Of a DNA stretch of 7,229 bases, positions 1 to 6,051 are shown in pieces. The translations under genes and the position numbers were made by a program. Each line of letters opens with the position of its first letter. The first letter of the stretch is position 1. Under the pieces are notes generated by a model. It did no database searches, was not told the DNA's origin, and saw only the letters and a program-made list of their open reading frames with translations. The DNA is from JAAYUD01 sp036846645 (GTDB lineage: Bacteria; Bacteroidota; Bacteroidia; Bacteroidales; Bacteroidaceae), in NCBI GenBank assembly GCA_036846645.1, contig DAIUBN010000148.1, positions 1 through 7,229 on the forward strand, written 5' to 3'.

Positions 1-1259
1 CTTATTCTACACGTCCTTCGGTTCCGATATCACGCATCAAAGAATTCAAGCAGATGGTGATGGCTCTTCACAAGGCCGGCATCAGGGTGATAATGGATGT
101 TGCCTATAGCCACGTAGCCGATGCCAAGTCGAGCAACTTCGAAAAGGCTGCTCCCGGATATTTCTTCAGAATGAAAGGCAAAGACTTTGCCGATGGATCG
201 GGCTACGGTAACGAAACAGCTACCGAACGGCCTATGATGCGCAAGTTTATTGTCGAGTCTATCAAATATTGGATTAACGAATATCATATCGACGGTTTCT
301 GCTTCGACATGATGGGATTGATGGATCTCGAGACCATGCGCGCTGTGAGAGCTGCAGCAGATGATATCGATCCTACCATATTGATATATGGAGATGGTAT
401 ATCGGCCAAGAAGCCGATACTCTCTACCGACTCGTTGGCTATTGCTCCCAATATATTCAGAGTACAAGGAGTAGGTGCATACTGTCACGGACTAAGAGAC
501 GCGCTAGTCGGTTCGGAAGGCGAACCGCATAGAATAGGTTTCTTGGGTGGCGTGCCTGGTAACGAAGAAACTATTCGATTCAATATGGCAGGAGCCATAC
601 CCAATCCACAAATCAAGTTTTATAGAGTGCACGAAGTGAAACGTGCCTGGGCTTTGCAACCTACACAATGTTTCTGTTACCTCACCTCGCCCGACGATTA
701 TTGTCTAGTCGATCGCCTCAGAGCCACACTCACCAATGTCACTCCAGTGCAACAAATCAGGCTGAGTGAAGTAGCCCACACGGCATTGATACTTTCGCAA
801 GGCATACCTATTATATATAATGGAGACGAATTGCTTCGCGACAAACGAATGGTACGCCATAGCATGAACAGCTCAGATACTATCAATGCTATCGACTGGC
901 GACTCAAGGCTGCCAACAACGAACTCTTCGAATATGTAAAAGGATTGATTCGTCTACGCCGCGCCCATCCTGCCTTCCGTTTAGGAAAAGCAGACGATGT
1001 GAAAAAGAATATGCGCTTCCTCACTACCGATCCCAATGTTGTTGCCTTTGAATTGACCAATCATGCAGGAGGAGATACTTGGGGCACTATCATCGTTGCC
1101 CTCAACACAACGTTGAAGTATGCCAAGATTCCTGTACCTGAAGGCAATTACACCGTAGTAGCCAACAACGGCAAAGTATACGAAGGAGGATTGGGCCGGA
1201 TGCGAGGTCCCGAAGTAGGAGTGCCCGGGCAGACAGCACTTATTATGTATCAGCCCTAA
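1..1259 (+). CDS. Type I pullulanase-like GH13 protein, 5'-truncated by window edge, catalytic motifs degenerate
   Basis: This is the C-terminal ~418 codons of a protein of the bacterial type I pullulanase group (GH13_14), which hydrolyses alpha-1,6 branches in starch, glycogen and pullulan. The frame is open from base 3, so the start lies outside the window; the first ATG here is internal. Family landmarks in order are RIKEFKQMV-ALHKAGIRVIMDV, DVAYSH (region I, 96-113), GFCFDMMG (region II, 294-317), YGDG (region III, 387-398), SPDD-YCLVDRL (region IV, from 687), a YNGDELLRDK loop (from 816), and a short C-terminal beta domain ending near VPGQTALIMY. The nucleophile Asp (306-308) and the region IV Asp (693-695) remain. 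The region II Arg is Cys, the region III Glu is Asp, and the region IV His is Pro. The family assignment is firm. Whether it hydrolyses anything is doubtful; it may be a non-catalytic or altered paralogue. Confidence 0.85.
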   Translation, partial: YSTRPSVPISRIKEFKQMVMALHKAGIRVIMDVAYSHVADAKSSNFEKAAPGYFFRMKGKDFADGSGYGNETATERPMMRKFIVESIKYWINEYHIDGFCFDMMGLMDLETMRAVRAAADDIDPTILIYGDGISAKKPILSTDSLAIAPNIFRVQGVGAYCHGLRDALVGSEGEPHRIGFLGGVPGNEETIRFNMAGAIPNPQIKFYRVHEVKRAWALQPTQCFCYLTSPDDYCLVDRLRATLTNVTPVQQIRLSEVAHTALILSQGIPIIYNGDELLRDKRMVRHSMNSSDTINAIDWRLKAANNELFEYVKGLIRLRRAHPAFRLGKADDVKKNMRFLTTDPNVVAFELTNHAGGDTWGTIIVALNTTLKYAKIPVPEGNYTVVANNGKVYEGGLGRMRGPEVGVPGQTALIMYQP

Positions 1260-1263
1260 TCTT

Positions 1264-1648
1264 ATAAAGACGTTTGCCACTCAGCCCCTACGCACAAAAG
1301 TGCTATGACACAACACATTGAGAGTGTAGTGCATGCAACGCCGTAAGAAAAGCTATTTAAAATCAAAGGTACAGTATATTCTAAGTACGTTATTTGCAAA
1401 CAACAGAAAGCTAGAACAGTCCATACAAGGATTGAATGTTAAAAACACATCTACGACATGTTGTCGCTCCGATTTTAGTCCACATTCTCGCTGGCGGTGT
1501 ATTAGGTACATACCATCCGTATTCATTTTCAGCGAGTTGTGGCGTAGAGGCATGATGGCAAGAGCTCGAGTATAAACCACTATACCAAAATCGTCTATAC
1601 ATTTCAATTATTTCTTTAAGACGTTTCTACTGAAAGATAAAGACGTTT
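1264..1648. repeat. AAGACGTTT direct repeats (three copies)
   Basis: The 12-mer ATAAAGACGTTT occurs exactly at 1264-1275 and 1637-1648. The shorter core AAGACGTTT occurs again at 1618-1626. The two right-hand cores start 22 bp apart, about two helical turns, in noncoding DNA upstream of the GLPGLI operon promoter. This could be a pair of regulator sites, or the outer copies could be a footprint of an old insertion; chance is not excluded in AT-rich DNA. Confidence 0.4.
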
Positions 1649-1697
1649 AGGATGAATCGTACTGAAGAAAAATCAGAAACGTACATACCATTTTAAT

Positions 1698-1750
1698 AAA
1701 ACTAAATTATTTCGTCAAAAATAAGTAATAAAACGAATAATATTAGTTTT
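1698..1750. repeat. Imperfect 18-bp inverted repeat next to operon promoter
   Basis: The arms AAAACTAAATTATTTCGT (1698-1715) and ACGAATAATATTAGTTTT (1733-1750) are reverse complements apart from one single-base insertion and one deletion. They are separated by 17 nt. The right arm ends 6 bp before the -7 box at 1757, so it covers the -33 region. It may be an operator, or a hairpin ending upstream transcription. The 17-nt interior is too short for a classical invertible promoter. Confidence 0.55.
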
Positions 1751-1756
1751 AATTAT

Positions 1757-1764
1757 TATCTTTG
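1757..1764 (+). promoter_or_regulatory. Bacteroidota -7 element of GLPGLI operon
   Basis: TATCTTTG matches the TAnnTTTG consensus exactly and sits 62 bp before the ATG at 1827. No clear TTTG is present about 20 bp upstream; that space is occupied by the right arm of the inverted repeat, so the promoter may need an activator. Transcription would begin near 1770, giving a leader of about 55 nt. Confidence 0.6.
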
Positions 1765-1777
1765 CAAACAATAGATG

Positions 1778-1797
1778 AGATGATGCCTAAATCATCT
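1778..1797 (+). other. Small hairpin in the leader of the GLPGLI operon
   Basis: AGATGAT (1778-1784) and ATCATCT (1791-1797) form a perfect 7-bp stem with a 6-nt loop, inside the predicted leader and 29 nt before the start codon. It is AT-rich and weak. A regulatory role is only a possibility. Confidence 0.3.
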
Positions 1798-1826
1798 TCA
1801 ATATTAACTCATAAACCAACAATATC

Positions 1827-2660
1827 ATGAGAAAAATTATTGTTTGCTTTCTATTGATTATTTCATACTGTACGGCAATCAATGCCCAACAAGCATTAGA
1901 CAGTGTAGTTCTTCGCATTTATTATGCAGCACAGATGAGGAAGACTGTAGAATTAAAGAAACTGAGTGATGATGAGAAAGTACTGGACATTGGCAAACAC
2001 CTGACCCATTTTTATAGCCAATGGGGAGAAAGAAACCGCGACATCAGCGATAGCGTGTTCAGTAGAGGTGGAAAATTGGCAGATTACTTCAAAGCAAGAG
2101 ATACAAGCGGGTATCCTACCTCTCCTAGTCATTATAATGTCTTTATGAACTATTCCAATACAGGGCAATTAGTATTTACCGATTGGAATCTGAAGTTCTT
2201 CAGATACAAGGAAGAAATGGTGATGCCACAGTGGGAAATGCTCGATGGAGATACTACAATAGTGGGCTATCCATGCAGAAAAGCAAAGACAACCTTCAGG
2301 GGACGGAGCTGGATTGCATGGTATGCGATGGATATACCTTATCAATATGGGCCATGGAAATTGTTTGGTCTGCCGGGCTTGATACTCAAAGCTTATGATG
2401 TAAAAGGAGATTTCTATTTCGTTTGTAATGGTATCGAAAAAGGTAAAGGACAACCCATTACAATGAGGAATGCCAAATATATAGAATGTACCCCCGAGAA
2501 GTTTGAGGAATTGATAAGACTAAGTTGGTATGATACCGATCAGTTTTCCAGAAGAATGGATTTTCCCGTTGGCAAAGGCTATGACCAACAAGGACGTCCC
2601 ATCGTGAGGAAGCCCCGAGTACCTTGTCTGCTAGAGTATAGATTGAAAACTGATAAATAG
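1827..2660 (+). CDS. GLPGLI family secreted protein
   Basis: This 277-residue protein belongs to the GLPGLI family, named for its best-conserved motif and largely confined to Bacteroidota; no biochemical function is established. The motif is present exactly as GLPGLI at residues 181-186, inside the typical context DIPYQYGPWKLFGLPGLIL. It is preceded by GYPCRKAKTTFRGRSWIAWY (147-166). A signal peptide is clear: MRKII, a hydrophobic stretch to about residue 18, then INA|QQ with likely cleavage after A20, so it should act in the periplasm or at the envelope. The start at 1827 is chosen because it begins the signal peptide directly; there is no Shine-Dalgarno sequence, which is usual for the phylum. 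The stop is 14 nt before the barrel gene, so the two are very probably co-transcribed and functionally linked. The family call is strong; the role is unknown. Confidence 0.93.
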   Translation: MRKIIVCFLLIISYCTAINAQQALDSVVLRIYYAAQMRKTVELKKLSDDEKVLDIGKHLTHFYSQWGERNRDISDSVFSRGGKLADYFKARDTSGYPTSPSHYNVFMNYSNTGQLVFTDWNLKFFRYKEEMVMPQWEMLDGDTTIVGYPCRKAKTTFRGRSWIAWYAMDIPYQYGPWKLFGLPGLILKAYDVKGDFYFVCNGIEKGKGQPITMRNAKYIECTPEKFEELIRLSWYDTDQFSRRMDFPVGKGYDQQGRPIVRKPRVPCLLEYRLKTDK

Positions 2661-2674
2661 AAAAGCTGACTATC

Positions 2675-5230
2675 ATGAGACGTCATATTCTGTTGATTAC
2701 ACTATTTCTGCTGAGCTTTGCTACTCTAACTGCCGCTCAGACTTATAGCGGAAAGATAATAGATGCCCAGACGAAGAAGACTCTCGATGCCGTATCGGTG
2801 GTGCTACTTGGAGAGAAGCAATCTCCGATGGCGTTCACCTACTCTTCGCCGAAGGGAACTTTCAGTATTACTGTGCCCAAGGACAAGCATCCTATAGAGA
2901 TTTCTTTCTCGATAGTAGGATATGCCCGAAAAGTGATTGCTCTAAGCGGCTATAAAGACGGCGGAACAATAGAGATGGAACAGAAGGTGATGCAAATCAA
3001 AGAGGTGAAAGTGACATCCAAGCGTTTACAGCAGAGTCATGATACGCTGACCTATTCGGTAGCGGGATTCCGTCAGAAACAAGACAGGACAATAGCAGAT
3101 GTTATAGCCAAAATGCCGGGAATGGAAGTGAAGCCGAGCGGAACAATCACGTATCAGGGAAAGCCCATCAACAAATTCTACATAGAAGGTATGGACCTGC
3201 TAGGTGCTCAATATGCTCAAGCCAGCGATAATCTTTCGGCTAGCAAGGTGAAGAATGTACAGGTACTGCAAAATCATCAACCCGTAAAGGCTTTGAAGAA
3301 TATTAACTTCAGCGATCAGGCTGCCCTCAATATTGTACTGACCGACGACGCCAAGAATATTTGGAACGGAGTAGCTGATATCGGGACAGGCGTCAATCTT
3401 CAAAACAGCGCGGAGTGGCTACGCGACTTCCGACTGGTTGGGATGATGTTTGGAGGACGAAAACAAAGTATATCAATGTATAAGTGCAACAATACTGGAA
3501 AAGACATACAGCGGGAAGTACAAGATCTGACCAGGATAGCTCAAGAGCTGCACGAAGAAAATAGCATGTTGAGCCAACTCTATCTATCAGCACCAGCTAT
3601 CAACTCATCACACTACAGATTTAACGACACTCATCTGCTTGCCACTAATTGGCTATTCAAAACTCCAAAGAAAAATGATTTCAGATGCCAGTTCAATGTG
3701 TTGTTCGACAAGAGCAAACAGAGTCAGTATAAAGAGACCATATACTCGGACGTTGACAATGCGGCACTGATTACCGAGGAAACTTCGGCGCGCAACAACC
3801 GCAGCGAATGGAAAGGAGAGATGATGTATAAGGTGAACAAAGACAAGGTTTATCTCACCAACACATTAAGAGGATATGCCGATTTCAACACGACCCGTGG
3901 ACTCACTCTGCTCAACAGCAAACCGACAGAACAATATATCAAACCGCAGAAACGATATATTGCCGACAATTTCGAAATGATTCGCACACTCAACGGAAGT
4001 CAGAGTATATCACTCTCCACGCAGTTCTGCTACAACTACCTGCCAGGTTCGCTACTTCTTGCCGACGCTACAACAGAGACACTGAATCTTCATTCGCTAC
4101 AGTGGGATACCTATACTTATTTCCGTCATCAGGTAGGCGGAATGTATGTCACTTACAAAGCAGGATTCAACATGAGACAGCAAAACATGCAAGTAATCAA
4201 TCCGCTGACAGATGCAGAAGAAAAGTATAGGGAGTATCGGCTGTACGTCGTCCCCTCTGTCAACTTCACCAAAGGCGATTTTAAACTGGAAGCCTCTGCC
4301 AAGTTGAGCCAGCTCTATAGATCATTCGGCAATGAGAGTCAGCATCCGTTTTTGTTCGAGCCGAGTGTCAGGATGAAATACGACTTGACTGCGATGACAA
4401 GTGCCGACCTATCTTATCAATTCAGTTGGAATCCGTCAAGTATCGGCAGTATCTATCAAACACCGGTCTATACCAATTATATCACCATACTCTCCAACAG
4501 CGGTAAACTTGAGAAAACGAAAAGCCACATGCTCATGGCTGCTGTCAGATATGCCGATCCGTTGAAGGGATTCTTCGCCAATTGCAATTTCAGTTACCTT
4601 ATTAATAAAGGTATGCCACTCTACGAAGCCACTCTCCAAAACAATATCTACCACCGCACAGCGACAGGCGGATATAGCGATGCTACCAACTACCAATTGA
4701 ACGGCAAACTAAGCAAAGCCATCGGATGGTCGAAATTGATGGTATCGTTAGGCGGTTCATTGTCGTGGTACAACTACAAGATACTGCTTTCGAAAGCACT
4801 TGTCCCCTATCAGATGCGTAGCCGTTCGGCAGATTTCACGTTGACTTTCCGCCCCATTCCACTCTTGTCTTTCGAGGAGAACAGCACTTACAGCTACTCC
4901 CGACAAATCAATAGAGACAACAGTGCCCTATCATCTAGTCAGATTCGTTCTTTCTATCACGAGCTCAAGACTTTTCTTTTACCTGGCAATTGGCAGATAG
5001 AATGGGACAACGAATGCTATCACAGCAATGACAAATCAGTATCGTTCAATTTCTTTTCAGATCTATCTATCTCTTATCGGAAACAAACTTACGAAATAGG
5101 CCTTCAGTGTAACAACATATTCGGCAACAAGCAATACGAAAGAAAAAACATCACAGCCTATAGTTCGATATACACCATCAACAGACTAAGGCCCAGAGAG
5201 ATTCTTGCAAAAGTAAGTTTCAATTTGTAG
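2675..5230 (+). CDS. Outer-membrane TonB-receptor-like barrel protein with CarboxypepD_reg-like domain
   Basis: This is an 851-residue outer-membrane protein of unknown substrate. The signal peptide covers residues 1-21 (TLTAA|QT). A carboxypeptidase-regulatory-like beta-sandwich follows at about 23-107 (YSGKIIDAQTKKTLDAVSVV, then SFSIVGYARKVI). A plug-like domain spans about 108-225 (RTIADVIAKMPGMEV, GKPINKFYIEGMDLLG, then DQAALNIVL). The rest, about 230-851, consists of alternating aromatic-rich strands typical of a beta-barrel and ends in a short strand, ILAKVSFNL. This order resembles TonB-dependent transporters and the outer-membrane beta-barrel family found in Bacteroidota. No SusD-like lipoprotein follows, so it is not a canonical SusC/SusD glycan system. 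It is the second gene of an operon with the GLPGLI protein. I see no frameshift. Architecture is confident; transport versus assembly or scaffolding is open. Confidence 0.9.
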   Translation: MRRHILLITLFLLSFATLTAAQTYSGKIIDAQTKKTLDAVSVVLLGEKQSPMAFTYSSPKGTFSITVPKDKHPIEISFSIVGYARKVIALSGYKDGGTIEMEQKVMQIKEVKVTSKRLQQSHDTLTYSVAGFRQKQDRTIADVIAKMPGMEVKPSGTITYQGKPINKFYIEGMDLLGAQYAQASDNLSASKVKNVQVLQNHQPVKALKNINFSDQAALNIVLTDDAKNIWNGVADIGTGVNLQNSAEWLRDFRLVGMMFGGRKQSISMYKCNNTGKDIQREVQDLTRIAQELHEENSMLSQLYLSAPAINSSHYRFNDTHLLATNWLFKTPKKNDFRCQFNVLFDKSKQSQYKETIYSDVDNAALITEETSARNNRSEWKGEMMYKVNKDKVYLTNTLRGYADFNTTRGLTLLNSKPTEQYIKPQKRYIADNFEMIRTLNGSQSISLSTQFCYNYLPGSLLLADATTETLNLHSLQWDTYTYFRHQVGGMYVTYKAGFNMRQQNMQVINPLTDAEEKYREYRLYVVPSVNFTKGDFKLEASAKLSQLYRSFGNESQHPFLFEPSVRMKYDLTAMTSADLSYQFSWNPSSIGSIYQTPVYTNYITILSNSGKLEKTKSHMLMAAVRYADPLKGFFANCNFSYLINKGMPLYEATLQNNIYHRTATGGYSDATNYQLNGKLSKAIGWSKLMVSLGGSLSWYNYKILLSKALVPYQMRSRSADFTLTFRPIPLLSFEENSTYSYSRQINRDNSALSSSQIRSFYHELKTFLLPGNWQIEWDNECYHSNDKSVSFNFFSDLSISYRKQTYEIGLQCNNIFGNKQYERKNITAYSSIYTINRLRPREILAKVSFNL

Positions 5231-5244
5231 ATGCAACCTACAAA
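5224..5244 (+). other. Hairpin overlapping stop codon of the barrel gene
   Basis: TTTGTAG (5224-5230) and CTACAAA (5238-5244) form a perfect 7-bp stem with a 7-nt loop. The left arm includes the TAG stop. It is followed by A residues rather than T residues, so it does not fit an intrinsic terminator; it might protect the 3' end of the mRNA. Confidence 0.35.
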
Positions 5245-5327
5245 AAAATCTATGTAGAACTTATATTCGATTATAACTAGTATACCATGTGGAAAAGATG
5301 ACAATCTGAAAGGACTAATAAAAAGAA

Positions 5328-5357
5328 AAATCGGAGCATATTACTATGTTCCGATTT
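5328..5357. terminator. Bidirectional terminator between barrel gene and tRNA genes
   Basis: AAATCGGAGCATA (5328-5340) pairs with TATGTTCCGATTT (5345-5357) around a TTAC loop: 13 pairs, one of them G-U. On the plus strand the stem runs into TTTCTTATTTT, ending the GLPGLI/barrel transcript. On the minus strand it runs into TTTTTCTTTTTATT, ending the tRNA transcript only 9 bp past the tRNA-Glu 3' end. It therefore suits convergent transcription. Confidence 0.85.
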
Positions 5358-5366
5358 CTTATTTTG

Positions 5367-5438
5367 TAGCGCGAGCGGGGCTCGAACCCGCATTTCAGCC
5401 GTGAGAGGGCCGCGTCCTAGCCATTAGACGAAAGCGCC
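5367..5438 (-). tRNA. tRNA-Glu(CTC)
   Basis: Read on the minus strand, it has a D arm (GTCTAATGGCTAGGAC), an anticodon stem CGGCC/GGCTG around loop CTCTCAC (anticodon CTC, reading GAG), and a T arm GCGGG-TTCGAGC-CCCGC. CCA is not encoded; the discriminator is A. The acceptor arms GGCGCTT and TCGCGCT pair at only five positions (the outermost being G-U). Positions 6-67 and 7-66 are U-C and U-U mismatches. The rest of the cloverleaf is sound. It lies 16 bp downstream of tRNA-Ser and shares its promoter. Confidence 0.9.
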
Positions 5439-5454
5439 ATTTGGTTATCTTTTG

Positions 5455-5541
5455 CGGAAGCTGCGAGATTCGAACTCGCGGTACGGTTACCCGCACGGCA
5501 GTTTAGCAAACTGCTGGTTTCAGCCACTCACCCAAACTTCC
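5455..5541 (-). tRNA. tRNA-Ser(GCT)
   Basis: On the minus strand the acceptor GGAAGTT pairs with AGCTTCC (one G-U). The D arm is GGT...ACC. The anticodon stem GCAGT/ACTGC is perfect around TTGCTAA, giving anticodon GCT, which reads AGC and AGU. A long variable arm (GTGCGG-GTAA-CCGTAC), diagnostic of class II serine tRNAs, precedes the T arm GCGAG-TTCGAAT-CTCGC. The discriminator is G, as expected for serine, and CCA is not encoded. At 87 nt the length is typical. It is the first gene of the two-tRNA transcript. Confidence 0.96.
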
Positions 5542-5546
5542 TTTCC

Positions 5547-5562
5547 GCATTTCTCTAAATGC
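5547..5562 (-). other. Leader hairpin at 5' end of the tRNA transcript
   Basis: On the minus strand GCATTT-AGAG-AAATGC forms a perfect 6-bp stem with a 4-nt loop. It lies at the predicted transcription start and 5 nt before the mature tRNA-Ser 5' end, so RNase P would remove it. It may stabilise or mark the precursor. Confidence 0.45.
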
Positions 5563-5566
5563 GTGG

Positions 5567-5598
5567 CAAAGGTAGGATATTCTTTTGGACTATACAAA
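5567..5598 (-). promoter_or_regulatory. Promoter of the tRNA-Ser/tRNA-Glu operon
   Basis: On the minus strand, TTTG (5595-5598) is followed after exactly 20 bp by TACCTTTG (5567-5574). This matches the Bacteroidota housekeeping consensus TTTG-N19-21-TAnnTTTG in full. Predicted start is near 5561, about 20 nt before the mature 5' end of tRNA-Ser. Confidence 0.85.
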
Positions 5599-5614
5599 TC
5601 TTTCGAGAAGATTT
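5596..5614. repeat. 7-bp inverted repeat overlapping tRNA promoter -33 box
   Basis: AAATCTT (5596-5602) and AAGATTT (5608-5614) are perfect reverse complements around TCGAG. On the minus strand the hairpin lies about 75 nt after the stop of the 60-residue gene and could terminate that transcript, although the following TTTGTATAG is a poor T-tract. It also overlaps the -33 element, so an upstream promoter role is an alternative. Confidence 0.4.
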
Positions 5615-5686
5615 TTCTAAAAGTTTTTCCCTTTTCCTGCCACTATTATACCAAGTAGCTCATTGTCAGCATTGAATATTTTCTGG

Positions 5687-5869
5687 TTATCTTATCAAAC
5701 TAATGAGCAAAGCACCAATAATTATAAGTATCCACCAATAATTCTTCATAATCCACGATTTGTCTTCGCCATCATCGGTAGATGGGAAAAATTGGAAGCC
5801 GTGTGGATTATCGGGGCGCATCTTCTCTAGCAATTTTTTATCTTCATCGGTCAAATTAGAATTATCCAT
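5687..5869 (-). CDS. Small single-pass membrane protein, 60 residues, unknown function
   Basis: I do not recognise a named family. The N-terminal ~40 residues are polar and acidic (MDNSNLTDEDKKLLEKMRPD, later STDDGEDK) with a short amphipathic helix-like start. Residues ~44-59 (YWWILIIIGALLISLI) form one membrane segment directly at the C terminus, leaving only Arg60 beyond it. The topology resembles a tail anchor with the N-terminal part probably cytosolic; that is inference, and no signal peptidase site is visible. The start is well supported: AAGGAG lies 7 nt before the ATG. The gene is read away from the MBL gene and toward the tRNA promoter. Initiation context and composition make it a credible real gene rather than a chance frame. 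Confidence 0.8.
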   Translation of the reverse strand: MDNSNLTDEDKKLLEKMRPDNPHGFQFFPSTDDGEDKSWIMKNYWWILIIIGALLISLIR

Positions 5870-5876
5870 AATTTAT

Positions 5877-5882
5877 CTCCTT
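5877..5882 (-). promoter_or_regulatory. Strong Shine-Dalgarno sequence of the 60-residue gene
   Basis: On the minus strand AAGGAG is followed by ATAAATT and then ATG, a 7-nt spacing. Such a site is uncommon in Bacteroidota and is absent from the other genes in this window. It fixes the start of the small protein. Confidence 0.7.
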
Positions 5883-5897
5883 TTTTGTTTCTTTTTA

Positions 5898-5905
5898 CGA
5901 AGATA
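5898..5905 (-). promoter_or_regulatory. Possible -7 element of the 60-residue gene
   Basis: TATCTTCG on the minus strand matches TAnnTTTG at all fixed positions but one, 28 bp before the start codon. No TTTG is found at the proper upstream distance, so this is tentative. Confidence 0.35.
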
Positions 5906-5953
5906 ATAAAAATATGGGAGATTAATATCATTCAGGTTGAAATACCATGATGT

Positions 5954-5967
5954 TTTAAATATTTAAA
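5954..5967. repeat. 14-bp perfect palindrome midway between divergent genes
   Basis: TTTAAATATTTAAA is its own reverse complement. It is centred at 5960.5, exactly halfway between the start codons at 5869 (minus) and 6052 (plus). It could be a shared operator for the divergent pair, but it is pure A/T and could arise by chance. A second small palindrome, CGTTATAACG, lies at 6005-6014. Confidence 0.35.
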
Positions 5968-5991
5968 GAGGAAACGACTGTTATTTTTTCC

Positions 5992-5999
5992 TATTTTTA
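5992..5999 (+). promoter_or_regulatory. Possible -7 element of MBL/DUF4468 operon
   Basis: TATTTTTA matches TAnnTTTG at all fixed positions except the last, 52 bp before the first ATG of the MBL gene. No clear -33 TTTG is present. Tentative. Confidence 0.3.
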
Positions 6000-6051
6000 C
6001 AGTTCGTTATAACGGTCATATTCAATTATTCATTAACTTGCTCATCTTTTA

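Larger units (their letters stand above)
1260..1826. other. 567-bp region without a convincing gene
   Basis: No reading frame here looks like a protein. The short open frames on both strands overlap each other, lack recognisable motifs and have no plausible initiation context. The first part holds weak hairpins (1292-1303 GCAC/GTGC; 1309-1331 with one mismatch) that could mark the end of the pullulanase-like transcript, but neither is followed by a T-tract. The middle (about 1340-1610) is unassigned and could be decayed sequence. The last 200 bases become AT-rich and carry the repeats and promoter of the downstream operon, listed separately. Confidence 0.6.

Noticed and set aside
1333..1607. 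Overlapping open frames on both strands in the 1260-1826 gap
   Set aside because: They overlap each other in opposite directions, show no family motif, signal peptide or initiation context, and have compositions unlike the neighbouring genes.
1677..1750. Invertible promoter of the Bacteroides Mpi type (AAACGTACAT at 1677 resembles a recombinase site)
   Set aside because: No inverted partner of that motif was found, and the nearby 18-bp inverted repeat encloses only 17 nt and no promoter.
2675..5230. SusC of a polysaccharide utilisation locus, linked to the pullulanase-like gene
   Set aside because: There is no SusD neighbour, the protein is shorter than usual SusC, and a 567-bp gap with a separate promoter divides it from the pullulanase-like gene.
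5367..5541. tRNA genes as an integration site for a mobile element
   Set aside because: No integrase gene, no att-like duplication of a tRNA 3' end and no phage-like genes are visible in the window.
5452..5658. 68-codon plus-strand open frame
   Set aside because: It is the antisense of tRNA-Ser and its promoter region; no independent support.
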